DNA from: Defluviitaleaceae bacterium
Lineage (GTDB): Bacteria; Bacillota; Clostridia; Lachnospirales; WQUN01
Assembly (NCBI GenBank): GCA_009786535.1
Contig: WQRX01000021.1
Location: 2,363-50,340 of the forward strand
Direction of reading: 5' to 3'
Length of the DNA: 47,978 nt
Of this stretch, positions 6,492-15,465 are shown one piece after another. The position numbers and the translations under genes are program-made. Numbering within the stretch: position 1 is the first letter of the stretch; every line of letters begins with the position of its first letter. The notes beneath the pieces are model-generated. The model was not told where the DNA came from. It ran no database searches and saw nothing but the letters and a program-made list of their open reading frames with translations.

Positions 6492-9400
6492 TTACGAAGC
6501 AATTATCGCGGCTCCCAATGCAAACGAGTAAAGCAGTACCTCTTTCACATCCTTGGCCGTTGCCTGTGCAACGGCTTTTTTGTATATATCCAACTGGGTA
6601 CGGTGGCGGTTTATAAGGTCGGTCTCGGTGGTATGTAACGCATGGTCGGATTTAAAGTCGATAAGCACAATTTTCCCGTCCTCTTCGAAGTAGGCGTCGA
6701 TAATGCCGTGAATGAGAATCTTCTCATTCGTATGTGCGTGATTGGGGAAAATTTCGCTTGCGTTTTCCGCCATCACGAAGGGCATTTCGCGGTACAGTTT
6801 GGGTGCGTTGCGAATGCGCTCGCCCAGCGGGGACGTGGCAAGGGTAAGGATTTTTGCGCGGTCTATGCGGTGGGCTTCCTCGGGGGTGAGCAAGTTTTTT
6901 TCTTGCAAATCAATGATAAGGGCTTCCACGGCTTCGGGGGTTTTGTGCAGGTGATAGTCCATATGCTCGGTGATGGCGTGCAAAATTGAACCCATGCGCA
7001 TTGCGGTTAGCCCTTGCTCGGCGCGGATAAATGCGGGCGGGTCAAATACAGGGGGCATTGTGTCGGGCACGGTGGCAGAATCCGGTGTTAGGTCGCTTGC
7101 GTACAGGCGCTTAATTTCGGAAATAGATAACTTTGAAGGTAATGCGGGGGCGGCTTCCAACAACGGGAGCGCTTGTGTTTGCATTGCGGGGGCTTGTGTT
7201 TGCATTGTGAGGGCAATTTCTTGATACGCCGCAATGCCGTCCCGCTTGTGAATATGCAAGCACACCGCCGATGCTTCGGGACTGCGTAAGATGCAGGGCA
7301 TTAGCCAATCAAGATAACGCGCAGCGGCGCGGCGGTAGTAGGTTGGGAGCGTTCCCGCCGGGGTTTGGGCGGCGTCCTGCCATTTTTCTTGCTCGCGCTC
7401 GTAGCTTTTGCACCGTGCAGTAAGGATAAGCTTTTGCATTGCGCGCGTCATTGCCACATACAGGCAGCGCATTTCTTCGGAAAGATTCTCCCTGCGGGTT
7501 AAACGCTGCAGGCTAAAACGGGGCAGCGTATTCGAAATGGTGCGTAAATGCGTGTCTGTATATTGTGCGCCAATGCCGCTTTCGCTGTGCAAAATTAGGG
7601 GCTGGCGCTCGTCTTCTACGTTAAACTTGCGCCCAAGAAAGCTCGCAAATACGATGGGGAACTCCAAGCCCTTCGACTTGTGTATGCTCATAAGGCGAAG
7701 TACATTTTCGCCCGCCGTTTCGGTTGCGGCGTTAATGCGGTCGGAAGCGTCTGTCGCGTGTAAACGCTGTATATAACGCGTGAAGTGGAAAAGCCCCGTT
7801 AGCCGCGTTTCCTCGAACGCCATTGCCCGTTCCATGAGCAATTGCAAATTGGCGGCACGCACCGCACCGCCCGACATAGCACCGACATGGGCGGGCAGCT
7901 GCGTGGTGTCGTACACCAAACCAATTAAACGGCTAATGGGCAAATGCGCCGCCGCCCCGCGAAAACGCGTCAGGTCACTACGGAAGCGGGCAAGCTTTTC
8001 TTCCAATTCAACGGCTTGGGGCATTTGCACACAGTCGTAGAAATCTGCATTCTTATTACCCTCGCGCAGGATTAACAATTCGTCTGCATTCACGCCGTAC
8101 ACGGGGGAAAACAAGACGGCAATCAAATCAATGTCCTGCCGCGGGTTGTCGATAACACGCAAAAAGGAAAGGGCAACCTTTACTTCCCATTGGTCAAAAA
8201 ACGCGGCGCCCATATCCGCTATTGCGGGAATACCACACGCCTTTAGCGTTTCAATCACCGTCGGCGCAAGGGTGTTTACGCTGCGCGCAAGAATTACCAT
8301 ATCGGATAGACGGCACTTTCTGTATGCGCCTAAAGAAGCGTCCCAAATTTCCTGCGTTTCCAGCATTTCATGCACACGCTTAGCGATTAACCGTGCTTCG
8401 TTTTGTAATGGGGACGCGGCTTCCTCACTTTCGTCGCCTTGTTGCTGCTCTTCGTTTTGCGCTTCGTCCTCTTCATCTAATATGTCCAGGATAACGCGCC
8501 CGTCCCCGTTCACCCATGGGGGATAGTCCGCCCCCGGTTTAAGCGAAGCCGCATCATCATACGCTACTTCCCCCACGTCCTTGCACATGATTTGCGAGAA
8601 GAAAAAATTAATCCCATCCAAAACCTCGCCCCTGCTCCTAAAGTTTTGCGATAAGTCAATCCTTTCAACATTTTCAAGCCCTTCATATTTCCGCAAAAAC
8701 AACTGCGGGTTTGCGCGTCTAAAACGGTAAATGCTCTGCTTCACATCGCCCACCATAAAACGGCGTTCGCATACGGCGGATAAAATCAGCTCCTGTATTT
8801 CGTTTGCGTCTTGGTACTCGTCGATTAGCACCTCGCGGTACTTGCGCCGCAGGGCAAGCGCCGCAGGGCTTGGCGTCATATCCGCAGGACCGTTCGGGTA
8901 CAAAACGCGAATGGCAAAATGCTCCAGGTCGGAAAAATCGAGCAAATTGCGGGCGCGTTTTTCCTCTGCATACGCCTGTGCAAAACGCGCGGCAAGCCCC
9001 ATTAACGCATTAACGCGTGGTGCAAGGGCGGCAATATCGTCACGCATTTTATCCGGCGGCGCAAAAAAAATCCCCTTAAATAAATCGTCTACGGCTTTTT
9101 TTACACCCTTGCTGCGTAAGCGCTGGGCGCGCTCTTTTAGGGCAGGGTCTACTTCATCTTTTTTGCCAATGGCGGGTAGCCGCCCCCACGTGACTGTATT
9201 AACCGCATGATACAGTTCCTCAAATTCGCCGTTTATGCCCGCACAAAAACGGCGCAGCATTTCCTCATCCTGCTCGATGCGTTCTATGTATTTTTCCGGC
9301 CCGTTGGGAAGCATACACACCTCGCGGGCGCGTTTTAGACTTTCCAGCGCACCTGTTAGCCCTTGGGCAAGTTCCTCCCGCGCCACGTTCGCCCATGGGC

Positions 9401-9995
9401 TGCTTCCAATATCCTGCACCCCGTCATAGACCCCGGCATAACGCTGCGCGGCGGCTTGCGGAAAGGGGTCGCTCTCCAAAAACTCATACAATTTACGTAC
9501 CAGCGTATCTAGCCGTGTGTCGCCGGTTTTGCCGCCAAAAACGTCCGCAAGGTCGATAAAGCCCGCGTCCTCGGCTTGGTACATTGCTTCAAAAAGCTCG
9601 TCCATCACCTGCACCTTAATAAGCCCAAGTTCCGCGTCGTCCCCCACGCGGAAGGCAGGGTCCAGCCCCACCTGCTGAAAATGCGCCTTAACCAACTTGC
9701 GGCAAAATGCATGTATGGTAGAAATATCCGCACCGGGTAACAATGCAAGCTGGCGGGGAAAATGCCCTTCTTGCAAGCGCTCGGTTACCTTGTCCTTCAT
9801 ACCCGCCGCCGCCGCCTCGGTAAACGTTACCACCAGCAGCCGCTCCAACCCGTAGCCCGATTCAATATGGCGCATAATGCGCGCCGTAAGCACCGCCGTT
9901 TTGCCCGAACCCGCCGCCGCGCTCACCAATATTTGCGGCGCGTCGCAGTCGATGGCGGCTTGCTGGGCAGGGGTAAACGAAATTTGTGCGGACAT
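6492..9995 (-). CDS. addA: ATP-dependent helicase/nuclease subunit A (AddA)
   Basis: This 1167-residue UvrD-family helicase is fused to a RecB-like nuclease; with AddB it processes double-strand breaks for recombination. The Walker A is AAAGSGKT (26-33). Further helicase motifs are VVTFTEAAAAGMK, the DEYQDANEIQ Walker B, the MVGDVKQSIYRFR motif, MSIHKSKGLEFPIVF, and LYVAMTRAMQKL. The C-terminal nuclease core is visible near the end (GIIDAYFEEDG, then VLIDFKSDHA). The ATG at 9995 follows AAAGGAG at the usual spacing. addB, normally next to addA, is not in the window. Instead addA is the last gene of a murA-walJ-addA run, 30 bases after walJ, with a short inverted repeat (10009-10029) in that gap. 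Confidence 0.95.
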   Translation of the reverse strand: MSAQISFTPAQQAAIDCDAPQILVSAAAGSGKTAVLTARIMRHIESGYGLERLLVVTFTEAAAAGMKDKVTERLQEGHFPRQLALLPGADISTIHAFCRKLVKAHFQQVGLDPAFRVGDDAELGLIKVQVMDELFEAMYQAEDAGFIDLADVFGGKTGDTRLDTLVRKLYEFLESDPFPQAAAQRYAGVYDGVQDIGSSPWANVAREELAQGLTGALESLKRAREVCMLPNGPEKYIERIEQDEEMLRRFCAGINGEFEELYHAVNTVTWGRLPAIGKKDEVDPALKERAQRLRSKGVKKAVDDLFKGIFFAPPDKMRDDIAALAPRVNALMGLAARFAQAYAEEKRARNLLDFSDLEHFAIRVLYPNGPADMTPSPAALALRRKYREVLIDEYQDANEIQELILSAVCERRFMVGDVKQSIYRFRRANPQLFLRKYEGLENVERIDLSQNFRSRGEVLDGINFFFSQIMCKDVGEVAYDDAASLKPGADYPPWVNGDGRVILDILDEEDEAQNEEQQQGDESEEAASPLQNEARLIAKRVHEMLETQEIWDASLGAYRKCRLSDMVILARSVNTLAPTVIETLKACGIPAIADMGAAFFDQWEVKVALSFLRVIDNPRQDIDLIAVLFSPVYGVNADELLILREGNKNADFYDCVQMPQAVELEEKLARFRSDLTRFRGAAAHLPISRLIGLVYDTTQLPAHVGAMSGGAVRAANLQLLMERAMAFEETRLTGLFHFTRYIQRLHATDASDRINAATETAGENVLRLMSIHKSKGLEFPIVFASFLGRKFNVEDERQPLILHSESGIGAQYTDTHLRTISNTLPRFSLQRLTRRENLSEEMRCLYVAMTRAMQKLILTARCKSYEREQEKWQDAAQTPAGTLPTYYRRAAARYLDWLMPCILRSPEASAVCLHIHKRDGIAAYQEIALTMQTQAPAMQTQALPLLEAAPALPSKLSISEIKRLYASDLTPDSATVPDTMPPVFDPPAFIRAEQGLTAMRMGSILHAITEHMDYHLHKTPEAVEALIIDLQEKNLLTPEEAHRIDRAKILTLATSPLGERIRNAPKLYREMPFVMAENASEIFPNHAHTNEKILIHGIIDAYFEEDGKIVLIDFKSDHALHTTETDLINRHRTQLDIYKKAVAQATAKDVKEVLLYSFALGAAIIAS
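7345..7356. repeat. 12-bp GGGAGCGCTCCC-type palindrome, copy 2
   Basis: GGGAGCGTTCCC inside addA, read on the gene strand as Gly-Thr-Leu-Pro. This is a different frame from copies in maf and uxuB. Confidence 0.65.
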
Positions 9996-10025
9996 GGATA
10001 GCTCCTTTATGACATATGGGTTATG

Positions 10026-10826
10026 TCATGATAAAAATATAAGTTCCCCCGGTACATCACGCTCCGCTACGGCAAGCCGGCGCACCTTTACCTCATGCCC
10101 GTCCAGTACGCGAAGTACGGTGTCATAGGCGAGCATTGGGCGGTTATTTTCCTCGCTTAAATGGGCGAGCAACACATGGGGGCGCAGGTGCGAAGCAAGA
10201 CCGCCGCAAATATCGGCAAGCAAAACCCCACAAGCGGCATTGGATAAATGCCCTCTGGCACTCAGTACACGCTGTTTTAAACTAATGTGGTAGCGTCCGT
10301 TTTTCACCATTTCAATGTCGTGGTTACTTTCTATGTACATGAGGCCTGCGCCCTGCATATGGGTGCGTATCGTGTCCGTTGCTTCTCCTAGGTCAGTGGC
10401 TATTGCAATTTTTTCTTCCCCCGCTTGCAGGGTATACCCCACGGGTTGGGACGCATCGTGCGGTATGTCGAAGGCGGTAATTTTAACATCGCCAATGGTA
10501 AAAGGTTGATTGGGTTCCACATGCTTAACTAATTCCTCAGGCATTGGACCAATTGTGCCGTGACGTAAAAAATAACGCCACGTTAACGGCGTCGCATATA
10601 CAGGCACTTTAAAACGGCGGGCGGCAATGCCCAAGCCGCGCACATGGTCGGAATGCTCGTGCGTTACAAGAATGCCGCTTAACTTGGGAACGGCAAAACG
10701 CTCAATGCCTGCGGCAATTTTCTTCCCGCTTATGCCCGCGTCTATGAGAAAATGCTCCCCGCCCAAGCCCGCGTAGGCGCAGTTTCCGCTGCTTCCGCTT
10801 GCAATTGTACCAAAACGGGTGTTCAT
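10026..10826 (-). CDS. walJ: Metallo-beta-lactamase-fold hydrolase, WalJ/YycJ type
   Basis: This 266-residue MBL-fold protein has the zinc-binding THEHSDH (His56, His58, Asp60, His61), an early GTIASGSSGNC stretch, IPHDASQPVGYT, and the later DLGEATD and ESNHD motifs typical of the YycJ/WalJ group, which is linked to coordination of cell division with replication and is often found near walRK. Length is normal. The start codon overlaps the murA stop (TAATG), so the two are coupled. It is downstream of murA and upstream of addA on the minus strand; walR and walK are not here. Confidence 0.88.
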   Translation of the reverse strand: MNTRFGTIASGSSGNCAYAGLGGEHFLIDAGISGKKIAAGIERFAVPKLSGILVTHEHSDHVRGLGIAARRFKVPVYATPLTWRYFLRHGTIGPMPEELVKHVEPNQPFTIGDVKITAFDIPHDASQPVGYTLQAGEEKIAIATDLGEATDTIRTHMQGAGLMYIESNHDIEMVKNGRYHISLKQRVLSARGHLSNAACGVLLADICGGLASHLRPHVLLAHLSEENNRPMLAYDTVLRVLDGHEVKVRRLAVAERDVPGELIFLS

Positions 10827-12091
10827 TAGTTATGCCCCACGCGCCGTATATCTGCCCCCAAAGCGCGGAATTTTTCTTCGAACGCTTCGTAACCCCTGTC
10901 AAGGTGGCGGATATTACCGATACGTACTTCCCCATCGGCAGCAAGCCCTGCAAGCACCAACGCCGCCCCTGCACGCAAATCGGTTGCGCTTACCTCGCCC
11001 CCGCGGAAAAGGCATGAGCCGTCGGTAGTTGCTGCGCGACCTTCTACCTTAAAATTTGCGCCAAGTTTATTTAATTCTTCCACATAACGGAAACGATTAT
11101 CAAAAATCGTTTCCGTTATTTTACTTTTGCCCTTTACCGTGCATAAAAGGGTGGAAATTTGTGGCTGCAAATCTGTAGGAAAGCCGGGATACCCCGAGGT
11201 ACGCACCACACTTGCCTTTAGCGGCGCGTCCGCCCACACGCGGATAAAGTCCAAATCTTCCTCTACTTTGCAATTCATATCCTTGAGTTTATGCGTGAGG
11301 GACTCCATATGGCGGGGAATTACATTTTCCACCGTAATGTCGCCGCCCGTTATTGCAGCGGCTATCATATAAGTGCCTGTTTCAATTGGGTCGGGGATAA
11401 CGGTGTACTCGCCGCCGCCCAATTCGCGCACGCCTGCGATGCGCAGCGTATCTGTACCCGCACCTTTAATGCGCGCGCCCAATTTATTTAAAAAGTTAGC
11501 AGTATCAACCACGTGGGGTTCTTTGGCGGCGTTGTCAATAATGGTATTGCCTTCTGCAAAAACGGCAGCCATCATAATATTGATGGTCGCACCCACGCTT
11601 GGGCTGTCCAAATAAATATCCGCGCCTACCAGCTTATCCGCCTTAACGCGGATTACTTCATCATCTTGGTAGGTTTCCGCCCCCAGCGCTTCGAAGCCTT
11701 TTAAATGATAGTCAATGGTGCGCCCGCCTACATTTAAATCACAACCGCCGGGTACAGGCACCTCCGCCTCGCCGAAACGCCCTAAAAGCACACCAAGCAA
11801 ATAATAAGAAGCCCGCATAAATCTGGCTTCATCCTTGCCTATTTTAAATAGTGTGATATTGCGAGCATCTATTTCCATGGTATGCGCGTCGTGTAATTTG
11901 CACTTAGCGCCCAAATTAGTAATCGCCTTACGCAAAGAAACTACGTCTTCTATATTGGGAAGATTATCAATAATACAAATACCGTTTGCGGCAAGCGCCG
12001 CGGGAATAATTGCAACAGCGGCATTTTTAGCACCGCTGATTTGTACTTTACCTTGCAAGGGCCTGCGCCCATTTATCACAATTTGCTCCAT
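10826..12091 (-). CDS. murA: UDP-N-acetylglucosamine 1-carboxyvinyltransferase
   Basis: This 421-residue enzyme does the first committed step of peptidoglycan synthesis, adding enolpyruvate to UDP-GlcNAc. It shows the N-terminal GKVQISGAKNAAV motif (Lys22-Asn23) and the catalytic-loop Cys117 in VPGGCDLNVGGRTIDYH, so a fosfomycin-sensitive type is expected. The frame is open to 12160, but that upstream start lies beyond the candidate promoter (12129-12157). The family N-terminus (MEQIVINGRRPLQG) begins at 12091, which I chose. The last codons overlap walJ. Gram-positive bacteria often have two murA paralogs; I cannot say which this is. Confidence 0.95.
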   Translation of the reverse strand: MEQIVINGRRPLQGKVQISGAKNAAVAIIPAALAANGICIIDNLPNIEDVVSLRKAITNLGAKCKLHDAHTMEIDARNITLFKIGKDEARFMRASYYLLGVLLGRFGEAEVPVPGGCDLNVGGRTIDYHLKGFEALGAETYQDDEVIRVKADKLVGADIYLDSPSVGATINIMMAAVFAEGNTIIDNAAKEPHVVDTANFLNKLGARIKGAGTDTLRIAGVRELGGGEYTVIPDPIETGTYMIAAAITGGDITVENVIPRHMESLTHKLKDMNCKVEEDLDFIRVWADAPLKASVVRTSGYPGFPTDLQPQISTLLCTVKGKSKITETIFDNRFRYVEELNKLGANFKVEGRAATTDGSCLFRGGEVSATDLRAGAALVLAGLAADGEVRIGNIRHLDRGYEAFEEKFRALGADIRRVGHN

Positions 12092-12128
12092 GCGTAGAAA
12101 CACTTCCCCCAGCCGATAAATGAAGTCC

Positions 12129-12157
12129 ACTATATACCAAAAAAGGGACGCACACAA
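12129..12157 (-). promoter_or_regulatory. Candidate murA promoter
   Basis: On the minus strand TTGTGT (12157-12152) and TATAGT (12134-12129) are 17 bases apart. The -10 box lies 37 bases upstream of the chosen murA start. Confidence 0.55.
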
Positions 12158-12300
12158 CATGTTTTTTACAGTTGCATAACAATTTTTAACAAATCGTTAT
12201 TTGTATAGTATTTAACGCCGACATTCATTATAATAAGGATAGTCGATTTTAAATGAACAGAGGTCGCCTTAAAGGGCATTCATAGCGAAAGGATGATTAC

Positions 12301-15300
12301 ATGCGCAAGAATTTACCGGCTAGAGTTATCGCATTTGCTTTGGCGCTGGTTTTTTTATTTCCCACAGGAGTATCTGCAAGGGTTGACCGCTTTATCCTTA
12401 CCGACCCTGTACGCAATACATACACAGGGCGGCCCAACACGCTGCCCATGATAAGCGGCTTAGCCTTCACCGATATGCCGCCAAGCGGCGATGCACGCGA
12501 CGCAATTGTACGCAGCGGTGCGCTGGGTTCGTTTATGCCGCAGGGCGGCGCATTCCGCCCCAATGCGCCCGTTACAAGGGGCGAAGCAATTGCCTATATC
12601 GTCCGCGCCGCAGGTTTTTCGGACGAAGCGCGGGAGCGCGTAGCAACCACCGCACCCACCTTGCCCGAAGGCTCTAACCTTGCGCTGGCAGTGACCTTCA
12701 GCTACATGGTACAAGCGCGGGAAATGGGAATGTTAACCGCTGCAGAATATAACGATGCATTAGCCGCCCTTGAGCAACCCGCCCTTGGCGCACTTTTCCC
12801 CGGTTTGCCCGGGCAACCGCAGGAAAATGTCCCCGCACCCATTCCCTTCCACGCCGCCCCCGCCACCCGCGAGGAAATTGCCTACTGGGTGTACCAAGCC
12901 TTCGATTACGCCCTTTCAGGCATATGGGAACGCCCTGTTCACCAACCCGGACCTTCCATTTACGTGTATACCGACCGCAATAATATTTCCCCCGAGCGCT
13001 ATGCCGCCGTAAGCGCAATGGTGCGCAACGGCGTAATGGTGAGCACCGCAGGTACAACCATTTTTAACCCGCAGGGAACGCTCCCGCGCATTTTTATGGC
13101 GTCGCTTATCCGCAATTTAGATACAATGCACTTCGAAGTGCTTGGGCTGGAACGCCACACAGGTACGGTGGCGGAAATTCAGCAAGAGCAATTTGTGGAC
13201 ACCTTAACAGGGCAAAGCTGGCATAACGTATTTATTCGCCGTGCCGACGGCGGGGTAGATGTATTGCGCTCTACCCAACGGGTTAGCCCTTCCCCCCAAG
13301 ATGGTCCGCTAGATGTAGTAGTACTGCGCAACGGCATGGTAATGGGGCTTGCGGGCTTGCAAATCGGCGACCAAATTGAATACATTACCCACCCCGAGTC
13401 AGACACAATCTGGTATGTACGTGTACTGGGCGAGCTTGCTATGCAAAACTTCGTAGGGCGCTTACAGCGCGTAAATATCGAGGACGGCACAATGACATTT
13501 ACCGACCCCAACGGTCGCAGTGTGACCTTTCCCATGATTTACGGCATGTACGGGCTTAACAATGACGGCGTTCCCTTTGTGCGCTTTGGGCATATATCCC
13601 GTGCGGTAGATACAATGCCGCTGGGTTCATTTTATACCGTTACACTAATTAACAATGTAGTATCGGATATCGAATTCCTGGGCGACCCCGTGCTGTATAT
13701 GGAAATACGCGGCGTAGTAGTGGAAAACAACCCGCAAATGGGCTTTATCACCATCATAGATGAAAGCCGCCGCGAGCGCACCTTCAACTACATTCCCAAT
13801 ACCCTGCGGGTGCAAAGGCGCGACTTCTACGACATGCGTGAAGCAGGCTGGAACATGACACAACTCTTACAAGATATAAGTGAAATTATCCCCGGCGACA
13901 TCGTAAGCTTCCGTACCGCAACAGACGACCCGCTGCGTATTACGCATATTAGTGCCGCGGCGCAAACCACCACGCGCTACGGGCGGATTTTAGAATTCCG
14001 TCCCATGGGCGGTTCATATGAAATGTTAATGGAATTCCCCAACGGGCAAACAGGTTGGTTTACCGTAGTAAACGGCATTCTGGTGCTGGAACACGGGCGT
14101 CCTGTACCCGCCAACCGCATTCAAGTAGGCGACTGGGCGCAAATCCGCGTAAACCAAGCGCTGTTAGGACCCGGTGTTATGATGGAGTCCGTGCTGGAAG
14201 TGGCATTAGACGGCGGCGGGCATCATATAAACACAATTGTAATGGGGCAGCTTTCCCGCTTTACCCCTGCGCAAAATCAATTGCAAATTGCCAACGCCAC
14301 CGAACTAACCCCCGAGGGCTGGCGCAACCATCAGCCGCTTGCCATGTACAACATCGGCGGGTCAAATGTGCGCTATTTCTTTGATGGGCGCGAAGTGACG
14401 TTAAGCTTCCTTAACCGTTATTTGCAGCGCGGAAGCGGCACGGTATACATCGCGATGGAAAATAACTTCGCAGGCGAACGCATTGCCATGGTAAGTGTAC
14501 GCTCCGGGCGCGACGAGTTGCTTCAACCCGAATCGGTATTATCCGCCGCCGCAGGTACGTTTAATCTGCTGGGCATTTCGGGCAATATTGAAACGGATGC
14601 GGGTACAATTGTTGTACGCAACGGGCGTTTAGTTGACCCCACACAAATACAGGCAGACGATTGGGCACGGGTTGCGTTAAACGGGCATAATACCGCTGCC
14701 GTAGTTGATATTTCGCAGGCGCCGTCCCACGAGGGCGTGCAAATTGTGCGCGGGCGCGTTACCCGCGTATGGCCGCACCAAAGCTTCCGCGTGGAAACGA
14801 TGAGTACCTTTGACGGCTTGCGCTGGCATTACACGCCCATACCCCGCGAGTTTACCATCGACCATGATACAATTTTCCTGTTAGACGGCGGCGTTGGTTC
14901 AATCAACGACTTCATCGGTTTTACTCCGGACTCCGTCGTAGGGCAAGTATTTAACGTTATCGTAGAAGGCGGACGCGCCGCGTTTGTTATCGAAATGCCG
15001 TTTACCGAGCCGTTCCCGTCGTTGCCCAATGCACCGGGGCACCTTACCCTGCGCGGTACCATTTGGGACGCCGACGGCGATAGCTTAGACCTGCGCGATG
15101 TAAGTGTACTAAACCCGCGCACGGGCGCGTGGGTACCCATCAGCCTTGTTGATGCGTCGGGTACGGTGGCAATACAGGAAAATCCCATCATCATAGACCG
15201 CGACCGCATGGTAAGCGCAAACCATTTACGCGCGGGGCAACAGATACGTGTGCTAACCAATACACCGCTAAACACCGTGACCATTGGAAGCGGGTTGGAA

Positions 15301-15333
15301 GCGGAAGGATTTATTATAATCGTAGAAAATTAG
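12301..15333 (+). CDS. Secreted protein with N-terminal S-layer homology domains
   Basis: This large exported protein has 1010 residues. A signal peptide (1 to about 26: charged start, hydrophobic core, Val-Ser-Ala cleavage site) is followed by three SLH-like repeats: about 55-110 (FTDMPPSGDARDAIV to VTRGEAIAYIVRAAGF), a weaker one around 120-205, and one around 220-275 (YTDRNNISPERYAAV to IFNPQGTLPRIFMASLI). SLH modules bind pyruvylated wall polymer. The remaining 700 or so residues look like repeated beta-rich modules with GMVMGLAGLQIGDQIEYI-like segments; I do not recognise the fold. RBS AAAGGATG precedes the ATG. A TATAAT at 12229-12234 has no clear -35. The second SLH gene follows after 12 bases, so they are probably co-transcribed. 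Confidence 0.85.
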   Translation: MRKNLPARVIAFALALVFLFPTGVSARVDRFILTDPVRNTYTGRPNTLPMISGLAFTDMPPSGDARDAIVRSGALGSFMPQGGAFRPNAPVTRGEAIAYIVRAAGFSDEARERVATTAPTLPEGSNLALAVTFSYMVQAREMGMLTAAEYNDALAALEQPALGALFPGLPGQPQENVPAPIPFHAAPATREEIAYWVYQAFDYALSGIWERPVHQPGPSIYVYTDRNNISPERYAAVSAMVRNGVMVSTAGTTIFNPQGTLPRIFMASLIRNLDTMHFEVLGLERHTGTVAEIQQEQFVDTLTGQSWHNVFIRRADGGVDVLRSTQRVSPSPQDGPLDVVVLRNGMVMGLAGLQIGDQIEYITHPESDTIWYVRVLGELAMQNFVGRLQRVNIEDGTMTFTDPNGRSVTFPMIYGMYGLNNDGVPFVRFGHISRAVDTMPLGSFYTVTLINNVVSDIEFLGDPVLYMEIRGVVVENNPQMGFITIIDESRRERTFNYIPNTLRVQRRDFYDMREAGWNMTQLLQDISEIIPGDIVSFRTATDDPLRITHISAAAQTTTRYGRILEFRPMGGSYEMLMEFPNGQTGWFTVVNGILVLEHGRPVPANRIQVGDWAQIRVNQALLGPGVMMESVLEVALDGGGHHINTIVMGQLSRFTPAQNQLQIANATELTPEGWRNHQPLAMYNIGGSNVRYFFDGREVTLSFLNRYLQRGSGTVYIAMENNFAGERIAMVSVRSGRDELLQPESVLSAAAGTFNLLGISGNIETDAGTIVVRNGRLVDPTQIQADDWARVALNGHNTAAVVDISQAPSHEGVQIVRGRVTRVWPHQSFRVETMSTFDGLRWHYTPIPREFTIDHDTIFLLDGGVGSINDFIGFTPDSVVGQVFNVIVEGGRAAFVIEMPFTEPFPSLPNAPGHLTLRGTIWDADGDSLDLRDVSVLNPRTGAWVPISLVDASGTVAIQENPIIIDRDRMVSANHLRAGQQIRVLTNTPLNTVTIGSGLEAEGFIIIVEN
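13074..13085. repeat. 12-bp GGGAGCGCTCCC-type palindrome, copy 3
   Basis: GGGAACGCTCCC inside the SLH-protein gene, read as Gly-Thr-Leu-Pro. One base off the perfect palindrome. Confidence 0.6.
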
Positions 15334-15337
15334 GGGG

Positions 15338-15465
15338 AAGGTCAAGTGATTAAAAAGATTAAAACCGTGGGGCTTTGCCTCACACCCCATGAACTTTTTG
15401 AAAAAAGTTCGACAAAAACTTTGACATGCGCCGGGTCTGCTTGGGGGCGCGTAGCCCCCAAGATT
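15338..15465 (+). repeat. Dispersed hairpin repeat, copy 1 (inside the signal-peptide region of the next gene)
   Basis: It begins AAGGTCAAGTGATTAAA and contains the palindrome GAACTTTTT-GA-AAAAAGTTC at 15391-15410, then GACAAAAACTTT. A second hairpin, CTTGGGGGC-gcgta-GCCCCCAAG, follows at 15440-15462. The first half aligns with the copy at 17031-17110 and fragments at 27989 and 32917. Confidence 0.75.

Noticed and set aside
12092..12160. A 23-residue N-terminal extension of MurA
   Set aside because: The extra codons lie in and upstream of the best promoter, and the family N-terminus begins at the ATG at 12091.
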